Positions 35,968 to 45,470 of a stretch of DNA of 64,000 nt are shown here, in pieces. Every line of letters starts with the position of its first letter. Position 1 is the first letter of the stretch. The DNA is from Calothrix sp. NIES-2098 (GTDB taxonomy: Bacteria; Cyanobacteriota; Cyanobacteriia; Cyanobacteriales; Nostocaceae). The position numbers and the translations under genes are program-made. Where the stretch lies: NCBI GenBank assembly GCA_002368175.1, contig AP018172.1, forward strand, positions 2,416,001 to 2,480,000, read 5' to 3'. The notes below the pieces were generated by a model that worked only from the letters and a program-made list of their open reading frames with translations, was not told the origin of the DNA and did no database searches.

Positions 35968-36501
35968 ATGAGTAGCCAAATTAGAAATTTCTCAACAGTG
36001 CATGATGCTCATAAATTTCTCCAACAACTAGGAGCATCTTCAAAGCTAATTCGCCATGTGAAATTGGTTGGTGAAGCGGCTGAATTGTTGATTGCAAAAC
36101 TTCATCAACTACCCGTTTCTTTTAATGCAGGTTTTGTTCGCTTAGGTGTGGCTTTTCACGATGCGGGTAAAATTCTCCATCCAGAAGAACTGACTGCAAA
36201 AGGAAATAATCACGAACTCGCGGGCGAACAGCTTTTGATTGCGCATGGAGTTGAGCCAAGTCTTGCGCGCTGCTGTCGTTCTCACGGTCAATGGGAATCG
36301 ATGGAATGCTCTCTTGAAGAATTACTTGTTGCTCTGGCTGACACACTTTGGAAGGGTAAGCGCATTTCTCAATTAGAAACTATGGTAATTGAGAGGTTAA
36401 GTGCATTGTGCAAGCGAGATTATTGGGAACTATTTGTGGAAATGGATTCTTGCTTTGAAGCAATTGCTTCTGAGGGTGATTTGAGATTGTCGCGCAGTTA
36501 A
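35968..36501 (+). CDS. HD-domain protein
   Basis: 177 residues with an HD-type metal phosphohydrolase core: LIRHVKLVGEAAELL supplies the first His, GVAFHDAGKI the HD pair, then NNHELAGEQLL and a late ALADTLWKGK Asp. HD proteins cleave phosphate esters of nucleotides or nucleic acids. The substrate is not evident. It stands alone between the RAYT gene and a convergent site-2 protease gene. Confidence 0.75.
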   Translation: MSSQIRNFSTVHDAHKFLQQLGASSKLIRHVKLVGEAAELLIAKLHQLPVSFNAGFVRLGVAFHDAGKILHPEELTAKGNNHELAGEQLLIAHGVEPSLARCCRSHGQWESMECSLEELLVALADTLWKGKRISQLETMVIERLSALCKRDYWELFVEMDSCFEAIASEGDLRLSRS

Positions 36502-36560
36502 GCTTGTAATATTGTGGGCGTTGCATAATTACTCAGCAACGCCAAAAATTCAGAATTGTA

Positions 36561-38858
36561 TCAGGTTGGATCTTCCTCATACATGGTTTTATAGAGATTA
36601 TGGGCTGTTTGCTTATCTGCGATCGCTCCTTGAGTATCTCCCATGCGATGGCGGACTTGACTGCGCAAAACATAAGCCTCAGGGTTTTTCGGATTTAGCT
36701 TAATTACATAGTCAGCATCAGCGATCGCGCCTTTGTAGTCTTGTAGCTTTTGACGTGCATATCCGCGAGAGATGTAAGCCCAGGTATCTTGAGCATTCGA
36801 TTTAATCATTTCGTTGTAATCTGCGATCGCACCCTTGTAGTCTTGCATCTCATCGCGCACTTGCGCCCTTAGCTGGTAGACATAAGCTTTTTTAGGCTGA
36901 AGGCGTAGGACTTCATTGTAATCTTGAATAGCGCCTTGATAATTCTTTAACCAGCGACGCAAATTTGCACGAGTTAAGCGATATTCAATATTATGGGGTT
37001 GTAAGCGTATCACTTGGTCATAATCTGCTAGCGCCCCTTGGCGATCGCTTAACGCTAGATAAGCCCGCGATCGCTTGATATAAGCATTAACATCGTTGGG
37101 ATTAGAACGTATCACAGCAGTCGCTTCCTCAACTGCTTTTTCTCTATTTTTGATATAACGTTCGCGTCTTTGTTGCGAATTTTCAAAGTAATAAGGTAAA
37201 ACGCTGACCCAATTGGGCAAAATTGCTTGGAAACTACCAGCTATTCCGCCGAACAAACTCATACAGTAAACGATAACCAGAAACACTCTCGTTGTTCGCT
37301 TACCACTTGATTCGTGATGCTTTTGAATTAACTCCTTCACTAAAGTATATTTAGTATTAAAAGGCAAGTTTCCATAGCCAAATTTCTGCAAATATTTGAA
37401 TATGGCGTGTAAAAGATTGTCTGCATTTCTGGGTGGGTTTTGCTGTAGTTCTTTATGTAATTTTGTATTAATTTTTGCACTACGAAAACTGTAAGGAATG
37501 CTCAAAGCTACCAAAAATACAAATAACAGCATTTCTGGTCTATCTTTACCTAGAGACCCTAAGATAATAACGCCAATTACTTTGAATAAAACGCCAATGT
37601 AAGGGAAGCGAGAAAACAGTAGTAAATCGGCAATTTGCCCGCCATCTAAAGGATATACTGGCAACAAATTAAATAAATTCAAAAAGATTAGCGTCCAACT
37701 TGCTTCTCGCACCCAACCAGGATAGCCGCTATTAGCAGGGGCAAGAATTGCTAACCCAATCCCCAAAATTAACCCTGGTAACGGGCCTGCTAAAGATATC
37801 CAAAACTTTTGCGTAAGTGTTGCATCATCTTTGCGGGCGGTTGCTAAAGCACCCAAGAAAGGTATAAATAAAACAGAAGTATCGCGATAGCCAAACAATT
37901 TCATCGCCAATAGGTGTCCACCTTCATGAAATAGGAGTACGCATATAAAAATCCCTACACTTTGAGCATTGAGATAGTGAGTATAGCTAGCAATAAATAG
38001 TGCTAAACTCCCCAACAAAAGCCAAGTACGAAATTTTTTTCCTACTAGACCTTGTTGTAAATATTGCATTTGTTGAAATCCCTCGACTTCTAGTTCGATA
38101 GGGATTTCTTTAGAAAGACTGGCATCAGTTTTGGCTTTTTGTTTGCGCTGTTTGATGATATTTGCTACTTTATTACCACTGCGGATAATTGAGTTAACTA
38201 TTTTCAGGGCTGGGAGCCAATTTAGCTGGAATAATTCTGTTCCTTTAATTGGCGATATATACTTTGTTTTGACTAGGTAATTTACATAGTTACCCATGTA
38301 TATCTGTAGCGCCTTAGCAAAAGCTTCTGGTAGTAAACCTAGAGGAGTTTTACTCGCAGTTAATTGATTCAGTCTCTCTTGGTGAGTTTGCCATTGCACT
38401 GATACTAGATCTGTATAAACATCCTGAACAATTGTGTTAGGAATTTCACCGATTAATCCATGTGCCTTGCCGTTAACAGTTAATAACAATGTTTGTTCTT
38501 TAAAGAACGTATAATACTCTATATCATATAAATTGACAGGCTCAACTAAACGACGTACAGCTACTGAGGCATAGCTTTTAAACGCTTTGTTATATAAGAG
38601 AATTTCCCAACTTGTTGACTGATAGACTTTTACCATTGGTTGATATGCCAAATAGCTCAATGGTTGAAAGCCTAATTGTTCTAGTTCTTGAATTGGAGAT
38701 TGAAACAAATCTCTCAGGTAGCTAGGAACTGTCTCAGCCTGTGTAACTTGGTATTTTGGATATTGAAATTGAGACTTGCAAAGTTGTAAAAAGGTAATGA
38801 AATAGCGGATAAAAAGCAGGAAAACGTAGATGGCGATCGGATAAAGCAGGTATTGCAT
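36561..38858 (-). CDS. Site-2-type (M50) membrane metalloprotease with C-terminal TPRs
   Basis: 765 residues. It has an N-terminal membrane helix (YLLYPIAIYVFLLFIRYF) and a soluble region to about 280. The M50 core follows, with the zinc motif H311-E-G-G-H315 in LLFHEGGHLLAMK, further helices and the second motif LPVYPLDGGQ (D405). Another membrane helix lies near 530. From about 575 there are five or six TPRs (AIADYNEMIKSNAQDTWAYISRG type). M50 enzymes cut within the membrane, often releasing anti-sigma or membrane-bound regulators; the TPRs may select substrates. The partner is unknown. Confidence 0.88.
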   Translation of the reverse strand: MQYLLYPIAIYVFLLFIRYFITFLQLCKSQFQYPKYQVTQAETVPSYLRDLFQSPIQELEQLGFQPLSYLAYQPMVKVYQSTSWEILLYNKAFKSYASVAVRRLVEPVNLYDIEYYTFFKEQTLLLTVNGKAHGLIGEIPNTIVQDVYTDLVSVQWQTHQERLNQLTASKTPLGLLPEAFAKALQIYMGNYVNYLVKTKYISPIKGTELFQLNWLPALKIVNSIIRSGNKVANIIKQRKQKAKTDASLSKEIPIELEVEGFQQMQYLQQGLVGKKFRTWLLLGSLALFIASYTHYLNAQSVGIFICVLLFHEGGHLLAMKLFGYRDTSVLFIPFLGALATARKDDATLTQKFWISLAGPLPGLILGIGLAILAPANSGYPGWVREASWTLIFLNLFNLLPVYPLDGGQIADLLLFSRFPYIGVLFKVIGVIILGSLGKDRPEMLLFVFLVALSIPYSFRSAKINTKLHKELQQNPPRNADNLLHAIFKYLQKFGYGNLPFNTKYTLVKELIQKHHESSGKRTTRVFLVIVYCMSLFGGIAGSFQAILPNWVSVLPYYFENSQQRRERYIKNREKAVEEATAVIRSNPNDVNAYIKRSRAYLALSDRQGALADYDQVIRLQPHNIEYRLTRANLRRWLKNYQGAIQDYNEVLRLQPKKAYVYQLRAQVRDEMQDYKGAIADYNEMIKSNAQDTWAYISRGYARQKLQDYKGAIADADYVIKLNPKNPEAYVLRSQVRHRMGDTQGAIADKQTAHNLYKTMYEEDPT

Positions 38859-38937
38859 AGTAACGACAAAACCTTAACTATGCTTAGTGTTCCCTGAGAC
38901 TAAATAAATATTTTGTTTTTTAGCAATATAAAAACAA

Positions 38938-38969
38938 AAATGGTTATAGCTACTACACCATAACCATTT
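38938..38969 (-). terminator. Terminator between the DUF6174-like gene and the M50 protease
   Basis: Perfect 10-bp stem AAATGGTTAT/ATAACCATTT with a 12-base loop. On the minus strand it is followed by TTTTTGTTTTT-like sequence. It lies 105 bp beyond the stop of the minus-strand gene at 39074. Confidence 0.65.
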
Positions 38970-39073
38970 AAAAATTAAAAACTAGCAACTATACTTGTGG
39001 TAATTACTGAGGCTGAATCAGCGTAATTGTGTAATAAATTCAGTCTATTGCTGAAAGCCTTTTTAAATTGGTA

Positions 39074-39565
39074 TTATCTAATCTTCTGTAAGCCCTCAAT
39101 TGTGAGATATAGTTCTTCATCAGCCATCTGACTGTTGTAATCGATGTTAATTTGGGTTGGATAACCGAATTTAGGATCGTATTGCACAGTCAGGCTAGAT
39201 GCTTTTTTGGCGATCGCATCTTCAATTACATTGAAAAGCTTAGGAATCGTATCGTATTGTTGGAATAATTCTCGCTCGATAGGTTTACCCGCAGCGTCAG
39301 TCATAGAAGTAGTTCGCCCTTGACGGACTTTGACAACTACCGGGCCGCTAGCTTTGGGTGCGCAGAAGCAACTCCGGCTAAATTTATAGCGATAGTTGCG
39401 GATATTTTGCTTTTTCCATAGCTGACGATTAATATTTAATTGGTTTAACTGTGAATTAGCGATCGGTCTTGTTTGTGGTGCTGGGATTGGAGTTTGAGAT
39501 ACTACGGGTGCATTTAAACTAAGAGTCAGCAATAATCCGGCACTAATAAAGATAGGTAAGCGCAT
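39074..39565 (-). CDS. Secreted DUF6174-like protein
   Basis: 163 residues from ATG 39565 (MRLPIFISAGLLLTLSLNAP), a clear signal peptide; an upstream start at 39604 would hide it. The mature part has NYRYKFSRSCFCAPKASGPVVV with a CxC pair and LTVQYDPKFGYPTQINIDYN, the pattern of the DUF6174 family. Probably periplasmic or exported; function unknown. It lies 53 bp downstream of potB on the same strand. Confidence 0.7.
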   Translation of the reverse strand: MRLPIFISAGLLLTLSLNAPVVSQTPIPAPQTRPIANSQLNQLNINRQLWKKQNIRNYRYKFSRSCFCAPKASGPVVVKVRQGRTTSMTDAAGKPIERELFQQYDTIPKLFNVIEDAIAKKASSLTVQYDPKFGYPTQINIDYNSQMADEELYLTIEGLQKIR

Positions 39566-39657
39566 ATAACTCAATGAAATAATTAAGTCATAAGAATTTG
39601 ACAAAGTAATTAAAGTTCCTGCTGACTATCAAAACAGTATTAATGCTTACGATGAAA

Positions 39658-40575
39658 TTAACGCTTGGGTGTAGCCTCACCAAACTTAATTACCAGTGCG
39701 ATCGCAATACTCACAAGTAAAATTAATGTCATACTCAAAGCTGAACCAAACCCCCAATTTTGAGTAGCACCAAGAAACTGGTTATAAACTAACCGTGCTG
39801 CTGTCATACTAGAAGCACCACCGAGTAATTCTGGATTAATAAAATCTCCTAAACCTGTAATAAATACTAGTATTGAACCAGCAGTAAGTCCTGGTAATAT
39901 TTGCGGTACTGTAACTTTCCAAAAAGCTTGTCTAGGATTTGCGCCTAAATCGGCGGCTGCTTCTAATAAACGCGTATCTAACTTTTCTAGAGAAGCATAT
40001 AAAATTAAAACCATGTAAGGAAGTAAGCTATAACTCATAGCAATCAATACAGATGGCGTCCGATTTAGTAACTCTAGAGGTTGTAAATGTAAACCTTTTA
40101 ATAAAGTATTTAATAACCCAGTAGGACGGAGAATCGTAATCCAAGCATAGGAGCGAAGTAACGAAGAAGTCCACAAAGGTAAAATAAAGCCTAATAATAA
40201 TAAATTTCGCCAACGTTTTGGTGCTATTAGAGCAATCCAATAGGCAACAGGAAAGCTCAAAATTAAACAAATGATTGTAGTGACACTTGCCAAACTAATC
40301 GAACGCAATATTACCTGAAGATAAAGCGGATCGAATATCCGCAGATAATTTTGTAATCCACTGGGATTGACTAAATCTCCTGGTCGAATATCTGGTACTA
40401 AACTCAACTCGAAAATTATCAATGTTGGCAGTACCAATAAAAGTAATAACCAAATACCAGCAGGTGCTAGTAATATCAAAGGTTGTAACCAACTGAAATT
40501 TGAAGAGTGCAATTTTTGGATTTTTGCAATGTCACTTTCTGAATTGAATTGAGTTTCAGAAGTTTGCTGGTTCAT
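39658..40575 (-). CDS. potB: Polyamine ABC transporter permease PotB
   Basis: A 305-residue inner-membrane permease with six helices. The binding-protein-dependent transport signature, contacting the ATPase, is near EAAADLGANPRQAFWKVTVP. The N-terminal LILLAPAGIWLLLLLVLPTL and the YSLLPYMVLILYASLE region are typical of PotB. It imports spermidine or putrescine with PotA and PotD encoded upstream. A PotC-like second permease is not in the window, so either PotB works as a homodimer or the partner is elsewhere. Confidence 0.88.
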   Translation of the reverse strand: MNQQTSETQFNSESDIAKIQKLHSSNFSWLQPLILLAPAGIWLLLLLVLPTLIIFELSLVPDIRPGDLVNPSGLQNYLRIFDPLYLQVILRSISLASVTTIICLILSFPVAYWIALIAPKRWRNLLLLGFILPLWTSSLLRSYAWITILRPTGLLNTLLKGLHLQPLELLNRTPSVLIAMSYSLLPYMVLILYASLEKLDTRLLEAAADLGANPRQAFWKVTVPQILPGLTAGSILVFITGLGDFINPELLGGASSMTAARLVYNQFLGATQNWGFGSALSMTLILLVSIAIALVIKFGEATPKR

Positions 40576-40611
40576 AGTTTTATTTATAATAACTTTAAAA
40601 TAATTTAATTC

Positions 40612-41697
40612 TTAACTGCTAGTTAATTGAGTCCAATAGCGGTCATAAACCTCGTCAAATTTTCCTAAAGGACTAATACGTTCGCATTTTTCTAGAATTG
40701 AATCAGGAGGAAACAAACTAGTATTTTGTTGTAAGCGGATTGGTAACTGCTCAAATCCAGAAAGATTGGGAGTAGCAATATTTAGACGTTGGCTAATTTG
40801 GGCAGCTACTTCTGGCTGTAAAATAAAGTTAATCCAAGCATAGCTACCATCAACATTTGGGGCAGTTTTAGGAATTACAATTGTATCAGTCCATAATGAA
40901 GAACCACTCCGAGGGATTACATATTTCAATTTAGGGTTTTCTTTACTAACTCGGATTGCATCTGCTGAATAACACATTGCTAATACTAAATCCCCTGCCA
41001 GAATTTGATTTTGCCAAGCTTCAGTGTCAAAAGCAGTAATTCCGGGTTTAAGTTCTTTCAACTTTTCATAAGCTTGTTTAATTTGAGTTTCGTCTTGCGA
41101 ATTATATGAGTAACCGAGCATCCTCAACACTGCACCCATAACCTCACGGACATCATTGAGCAAAGTCATGCGTTTTTTTAGTTTCTCTTGATTTTGCCAA
41201 AGATAATCCCAATCTTCTGGCGCATCTTGAAGAATTTCGGAATTATAAACTATACCTGTTGTTCCCCAATTAAAGGGTATACTGTAGCGGTTTTTGATGT
41301 CATAGGTAGGATTCTGAAACCGGGGAAATAAATTCTCCAATCCGATTAAGCGATCGTGATTGATTTCTATTAATAAATCTTTTTCTACCATCTTCTGTAC
41401 CATATAGTCAGATGGATAGATAATGCTGTAATTACTACCACCGCCAGCTTGCAATTTAGCTAGCATAACATCATTAGAATCATAGACATCTGCTAGGATT
41501 TTCATCCCAGTTTGAGTACTAAAAGTTTTTAATAATTGATTATCAGTATATTGTGTCCAAGTATATATATATAGTTGATCGCGTTGACCAGAAGTTTTAG
41601 CATTAGCTCTAACATCAGCTAGCCGCCAACCACACCCAGCCAAAGATAAGCTAGAAAGTGCTGTTATTCCTTGTAAAAATTTTCTTCTTTTAGTCAT
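40612..41697 (-). CDS. potD: Polyamine-binding lipoprotein PotD
   Basis: A 361-residue solute-binding protein. The N-terminus MTKRRKFLQGITALSSLSLA combines a twin-arginine motif (RRKFLQG) with a lipobox (SLAGC), so it is probably exported folded and lipid-anchored. The mature part has the PotD/PotF fold markers IYTWTQYTDNQLLKTFSTQT, SNYSIIYPSDYMVQKM, FNWGTTGIVYN and AWINFILQPEVAAQI. It captures spermidine or putrescine for the PotA/PotB importer. A four-helix-bundle gene lies between it and potA. Confidence 0.9.
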   Translation of the reverse strand: MTKRRKFLQGITALSSLSLAGCGWRLADVRANAKTSGQRDQLYIYTWTQYTDNQLLKTFSTQTGMKILADVYDSNDVMLAKLQAGGGSNYSIIYPSDYMVQKMVEKDLLIEINHDRLIGLENLFPRFQNPTYDIKNRYSIPFNWGTTGIVYNSEILQDAPEDWDYLWQNQEKLKKRMTLLNDVREVMGAVLRMLGYSYNSQDETQIKQAYEKLKELKPGITAFDTEAWQNQILAGDLVLAMCYSADAIRVSKENPKLKYVIPRSGSSLWTDTIVIPKTAPNVDGSYAWINFILQPEVAAQISQRLNIATPNLSGFEQLPIRLQQNTSLFPPDSILEKCERISPLGKFDEVYDRYWTQLTSS

Positions 41698-41701
41698 TGG
41701 T

Positions 41702-41722
41702 TAAAAGTCAAAAGTCAAGAGC
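41702..41722. repeat. Heptad repeats upstream of potD
   Basis: Tandem AAAAGTC/AAAAGTC/AAGAGCC units, same STRR-like family as near dnaG and downstream of the first PBP2 gene. Confidence 0.55.
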
Positions 41723-41776
41723 CATTATTTTTCTGTAATATTGCCTATAGATTTGAGATAGGAATTTAGTTGTGGT

Positions 41777-42073
41777 CTAAGTTCTTATCTGTTCACCTGT
41801 TAAGAGGTTACGACTATATGCTCGCCTTAGCCAATGTTGAGTTTCGTTTAAAGAACCTCTTACCATTCTTACAAATCGTCGATTGTCTTGGTAACTACCC
41901 CTCCCAACTCCTGCTGCTATGTTTGCCCCAATACTATCTGCTGAACGTACTATCTGTGTACGCATTGTATTTTTGGCAAATAAATCCCATTCATCAATTA
42001 CTATCCAAATTTGATCAGCTAATTTCTCTGCCAATTCATAAACCCGTAATTCTTGAAAATATTTACTAGTCAT
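41777..42073 (-). pseudogene. Four-helix-bundle (Avd/S23-like) gene with frameshifted C-terminus
   Basis: 98 residues of a four-helix-bundle protein (MTSKYFQELRVYELAEKLAD, RSADSIGANIAAGVGRGSY, RRFVRMVRGSLNETQHWL). Family members are usually near 120 residues. Here the frame stops after GEQIRT, but in another frame directly downstream (41725-41779) LRPQLNSYLKSIGNITEK matches the family's C-terminal helix. A small deletion has therefore removed part of the last helix and shifted the frame. It sits between potA (22 bp away) and potD, an unusual place. Related proteins include the Avd subunit of diversity-generating retroelements, but no reverse transcriptase is nearby. Confidence 0.75.
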
Positions 42074-42094
42074 CTCATGACTCTTGACTCCTGA

Positions 42095-43222
42095 TTATTG
42101 ACTAATAGCCAAACAATCACTTCCTGCCCACCAAGCATATATAGGTGTATTGGCGTCTGGTAAGCTACCAAAGGTGTTAGGTTGCAAAACATTAATACTA
42201 ATACCGTTGATTAATTCCACAACATAATTAACATGAGTTCCTAAATACATAATGTTGACAAGCCGCCCTTCAAAGCAGTTATTTGGCAAATTAGGCGGAT
42301 ACAGTGAGAGTTGAATTTTTTCTGGACGAACGCTGACTACTACCGATTGCGATATTTCAGTAGGTGTTTCTTCATTACGATTAACAATAATTTTCAGTCC
42401 GGTTTTCGTCTCAATTTGAACTGTTGAGGCTTCTACGGCAACAATTTCACCGCTAAATAAATTAGTATCACCAATAAAATCAGCAACAAAAGCAGTGCGG
42501 GGAAATTCGTAAATTTGGCTGGGAGTACCAACTTGCTCAATTTTGCCTTGATTAATCACAGCAATGCGATCGCTTAAGGATAACGCTTCTTCTTGGTCGT
42601 GAGTCACCATGATAAAGGTCAATCCCAATTCTTTGTGCAAATTGATTAACTCGACCTGCATTTCCTTACGCAGCTTTAAATCTAAGGCTCCCAAGGGTTC
42701 ATCGAGTAAGACCACAGAGGGACGATTGACTAAAGCCCTAGCTAAGGCTACCCGTTGCTGCTGTCCCCCAGAAAGTTGATTGGGAAAACGCGATCGCAAA
42801 CTTTCCATTTTCACCAGTTTTAAAGCTTCTTTGACTCGGCGATCGATTTCTGGTTTGCGAAATTTTTTTAACCGCAGCCCAAAGGCAATGTTATCCCACA
42901 CATTCAAGTGATTAAATAGTGCGTAGCTTTGAAATACCGTATTGACAGGTCGGCGATAAGGCGGGACATTAGTCATGGGCTGACCCTGAATCAACACCTT
43001 ACCAGCATCAGCTTGTTCAAACCCAGCAATTAAACGTAATATTGTTGTCTTGCCACAACCAGAAGGGCCTAGGATACTAAAGAATTCTCCTTGTCTAACG
43101 TCCAAGTCTACTCCGTTGACTGCTGGTTCTTGGTTAAAAAACTTGAACACGTTACGCAGCTCAACATCAAGCGGCTGCAAAGCCATCATCTCCCCCTGAT
43201 TCTGCGTCACAGTTTGAGCCAT
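42095..43222 (-). CDS. potA: Polyamine ABC transporter ATPase PotA
   Basis: A 375-residue ATPase. Walker A GPSGCGKTT (about 53-61), Q-loop, signature LSGGQQQRVALARALV, Walker B VVLLDEPLGALD and the switch His in IMVTHDQEEAL are all intact. The C-terminal TOBE-like region follows (VSVRPEKIQLSL). It drives polyamine import with PotB and PotD. It is the first gene of the minus-strand operon, so the promoter should lie in 43223-43430. Confidence 0.92.
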   Translation of the reverse strand: MAQTVTQNQGEMMALQPLDVELRNVFKFFNQEPAVNGVDLDVRQGEFFSILGPSGCGKTTILRLIAGFEQADAGKVLIQGQPMTNVPPYRRPVNTVFQSYALFNHLNVWDNIAFGLRLKKFRKPEIDRRVKEALKLVKMESLRSRFPNQLSGGQQQRVALARALVNRPSVVLLDEPLGALDLKLRKEMQVELINLHKELGLTFIMVTHDQEEALSLSDRIAVINQGKIEQVGTPSQIYEFPRTAFVADFIGDTNLFSGEIVAVEASTVQIETKTGLKIIVNRNEETPTEISQSVVVSVRPEKIQLSLYPPNLPNNCFEGRLVNIMYLGTHVNYVVELINGISINVLQPNTFGSLPDANTPIYAWWAGSDCLAISQ

Positions 43223-43434
43223 AATCCTCAGTAAAATGCCATGAGCTTACGTGATTGTGCCCTTTTAGGTAGTCTATTAAGCAGCCTACCTATGGCACTT
43301 TGGTTCATTGTATCCGTCAAAAACAATTGATTGGGAAGATACTCTTGCAATTATTTTGACGATTCATACTGAGTAGCCGTTTATGGGATCGTGTATACAA
43401 GTAATACTAAATTTCGTCATCATCATCTTGTTTT

Positions 43435-45279
43435 ATGGCTTTCTTACCCTCATCTCTACCAGGTAGCAAAAAAGATACACGTACAGTTGGTCGTGGTTTT
43501 CAATCAATATTTTTAATCGCATTTACATTAGTGATGACGGCTGGTATTGATGCTCGTTTAGCTTACTTGCAAATTGTGGAAGGGCCAAAACTGCGCCAAA
43601 GAGCAGAGTCTAACCGCATTCGCATGATTGCTAAACAGCCAGAACGAGGCAATATTTTTGACCGCAATGGCAAACTTTTAGCAAGTACTCGCTATCCTCA
43701 TTCTGTATATTTGTGGCCAATGGCTCACACTAAGCCTTCATGGTCAGTAGTCGCACCGCGCCTAGAGAAAATCCTCAACATTACCCAAGATGAGATGGAA
43801 AAGAAGCTCAAACAGGCTGGTGCTAATTCTTCCTCACTTATCCGCATTGCACGCGATATCAGTGAGGCGCAAATCACAGCATTAAAAGAGTATGCTAACG
43901 AACTCCCAGAAGTGGAAATTAACACGGAAGCTGTTCGCTACTATCCCCACGGTGCAGCATTAGCTCATGTACTAGGCTATACCAGAGAATTAACTGCGGA
44001 ACAGTTAAAAGACAAAAAGGAAGAAGGTTACAGGCTCGGAGATGTAATTGGCCAGATGGGGGTAGAAAAAGCTTATGAGAAAACACTCAGAGGCGAGTGG
44101 GGCGGTCAGCAGGTAGAAGTAGATGGTGCTGGTCGTCCGATCAGGGTTTTGGGAGAAAAGCAGGCCAAAGCCGGTAACGATTTGCACTTAACTATAGATT
44201 TAAATTTGCAGAAAGCAGCAGACCAAGCTTTGGGTAAATATCAAGGTGCAGTTGTCGCCATTGACCCGAATAACGGCGCTGTTTTAGCAATGGCGTCTCA
44301 CCCGACATTTGACCCGAATATTTTCTCTAAACAAAAACTTTCACAGAAAGATTGGGAGAGCGTACAAGGTAAAGACCATCCCTTAGTCAATCGCTCTTTA
44401 AGTGCTTTTCCACCAGCTAGTACCTTCAAAATTATTACCGCCTCAGCTGGGTTAGAAACAGGTAAATTTTCACCAGACACAGTATTACAAACCTTCGGCT
44501 CCTTGACTGTAGGTGGAGTCACCTTTGGTGAGTGGAACCACGCTGGGTTCGGCCCTTTGGGGTTTGCGGGAGCACTCGCTATGAGTAGCGATACCTTCTT
44601 TTATCAGGTTGGTAGAAAAGTTGGCGGCCCAGATCTGATCGCCTGGAGTCGTAAATATGGGTTTGGTCAAAAAACAGGAATTGAATTTGCCAATGAAGAA
44701 TCAAAAGGTCTAGTTCCTGATGAGAATTGGAAGCAAAAAGCTTGGAAAATGCCTTGGACTGTAGGTGACACCATCAATATGTCAATTGGTCAAGGTGCTT
44801 TGCAGGTGACACCTCTGCAATCGGCAATTATGTTTTCTGTACCTGCTAATGGTGGCTATCGAGTCAAGCCGCATTTGCTCAAAGACCATGAAGAAGCAAA
44901 AAGCTGGCGAGTGTCATTAAATATGAAGCCGTCAACTATCAAAGTTCTGCGGGAAGGATTGCGGAAGGTAGTAAGCGATGGTACGGGTAAACGCTTGAAT
45001 GTGCCAACAATTGCCCCAGCCTCAGGAAAAAGTGGTACTGCTGAAGCTGGTGTTGGTCGCCCAAATCATACTTGGTTTGGTGCTTATGCACCCAGCGATA
45101 AGCCAGAAATTGTGGTAGTGGCGTTTGGTGAAAACTCTGGGGATCATGGTGGTACTGTTTGCGGCCCAATGGCTTTACAAGTGCTGGAAGCTTATTTTCA
45201 GCATAAGTATCCAGGCAAGTATCAAAAATCTGAGTCTGAAGGTAAGAATCAAAATGGTGGAGGTAGCACTGGAGACTAA
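43435..45279 (+). CDS. mrdA: Penicillin-binding protein 2, copy 1
   Basis: A 614-residue class B transpeptidase of the PBP2 type, needed for lateral wall synthesis. It has an N-terminal membrane anchor (SIFLIAFTLVMTAGIDARLAYL), the dimerisation domain start (RMIAKQPERGNIFDRNGKLLA) and the transpeptidase with active-site S329 in PPASTFKI, the SxN motif within MSSDTFFYQ, and KSGT (532-535). The tail is Gly/Asn-rich. The next gene is a close paralogue in the same orientation, and the two share an upstream TGTATACAA-containing segment (about 43391), so promoter and gene were duplicated together. Confidence 0.92.
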   Translation: MAFLPSSLPGSKKDTRTVGRGFQSIFLIAFTLVMTAGIDARLAYLQIVEGPKLRQRAESNRIRMIAKQPERGNIFDRNGKLLASTRYPHSVYLWPMAHTKPSWSVVAPRLEKILNITQDEMEKKLKQAGANSSSLIRIARDISEAQITALKEYANELPEVEINTEAVRYYPHGAALAHVLGYTRELTAEQLKDKKEEGYRLGDVIGQMGVEKAYEKTLRGEWGGQQVEVDGAGRPIRVLGEKQAKAGNDLHLTIDLNLQKAADQALGKYQGAVVAIDPNNGAVLAMASHPTFDPNIFSKQKLSQKDWESVQGKDHPLVNRSLSAFPPASTFKIITASAGLETGKFSPDTVLQTFGSLTVGGVTFGEWNHAGFGPLGFAGALAMSSDTFFYQVGRKVGGPDLIAWSRKYGFGQKTGIEFANEESKGLVPDENWKQKAWKMPWTVGDTINMSIGQGALQVTPLQSAIMFSVPANGGYRVKPHLLKDHEEAKSWRVSLNMKPSTIKVLREGLRKVVSDGTGKRLNVPTIAPASGKSGTAEAGVGRPNHTWFGAYAPSDKPEIVVVAFGENSGDHGGTVCGPMALQVLEAYFQHKYPGKYQKSESEGKNQNGGGSTGD

Positions 45280-45283
45280 TATG

Positions 45284-45347
45284 TCATTAGTCAAGAGTCA
45301 AGAGTCAAGGGTTATTGTTAATGCAATTCTAGACTCTTGACTATAAA
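45284..45347. repeat. Heptad repeats between the PBP2 copies
   Basis: GTCAAGA GTCAAGA GTCAAGG units followed by an inverted GACTCTTGACT at about 45330. The arms can pair, so the region may also serve as the 3' hairpin of the first PBP2 mRNA. Confidence 0.6.
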
Positions 45348-45470
45348 GGCTGAAGTGCATAGGTAGCCCTTCATCCTTTATACTTTTCCCAGTGAAATAT
45401 TATTAATGCCGGGTATAAACTCAGCATCATTGTATACAAATAATATTAATTTTGTAGTACTTATTTTTTT

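Noticed and set aside
41770..42069. Plus-strand frame of 99 codons
   Set aside because: Antisense of the four-helix-bundle gene, which has clear family sequence on the minus strand.
41777..42073. Diversity-generating retroelement, suggested by the Avd-like protein
   Set aside because: No reverse transcriptase, template repeat or variable-repeat target was found nearby.
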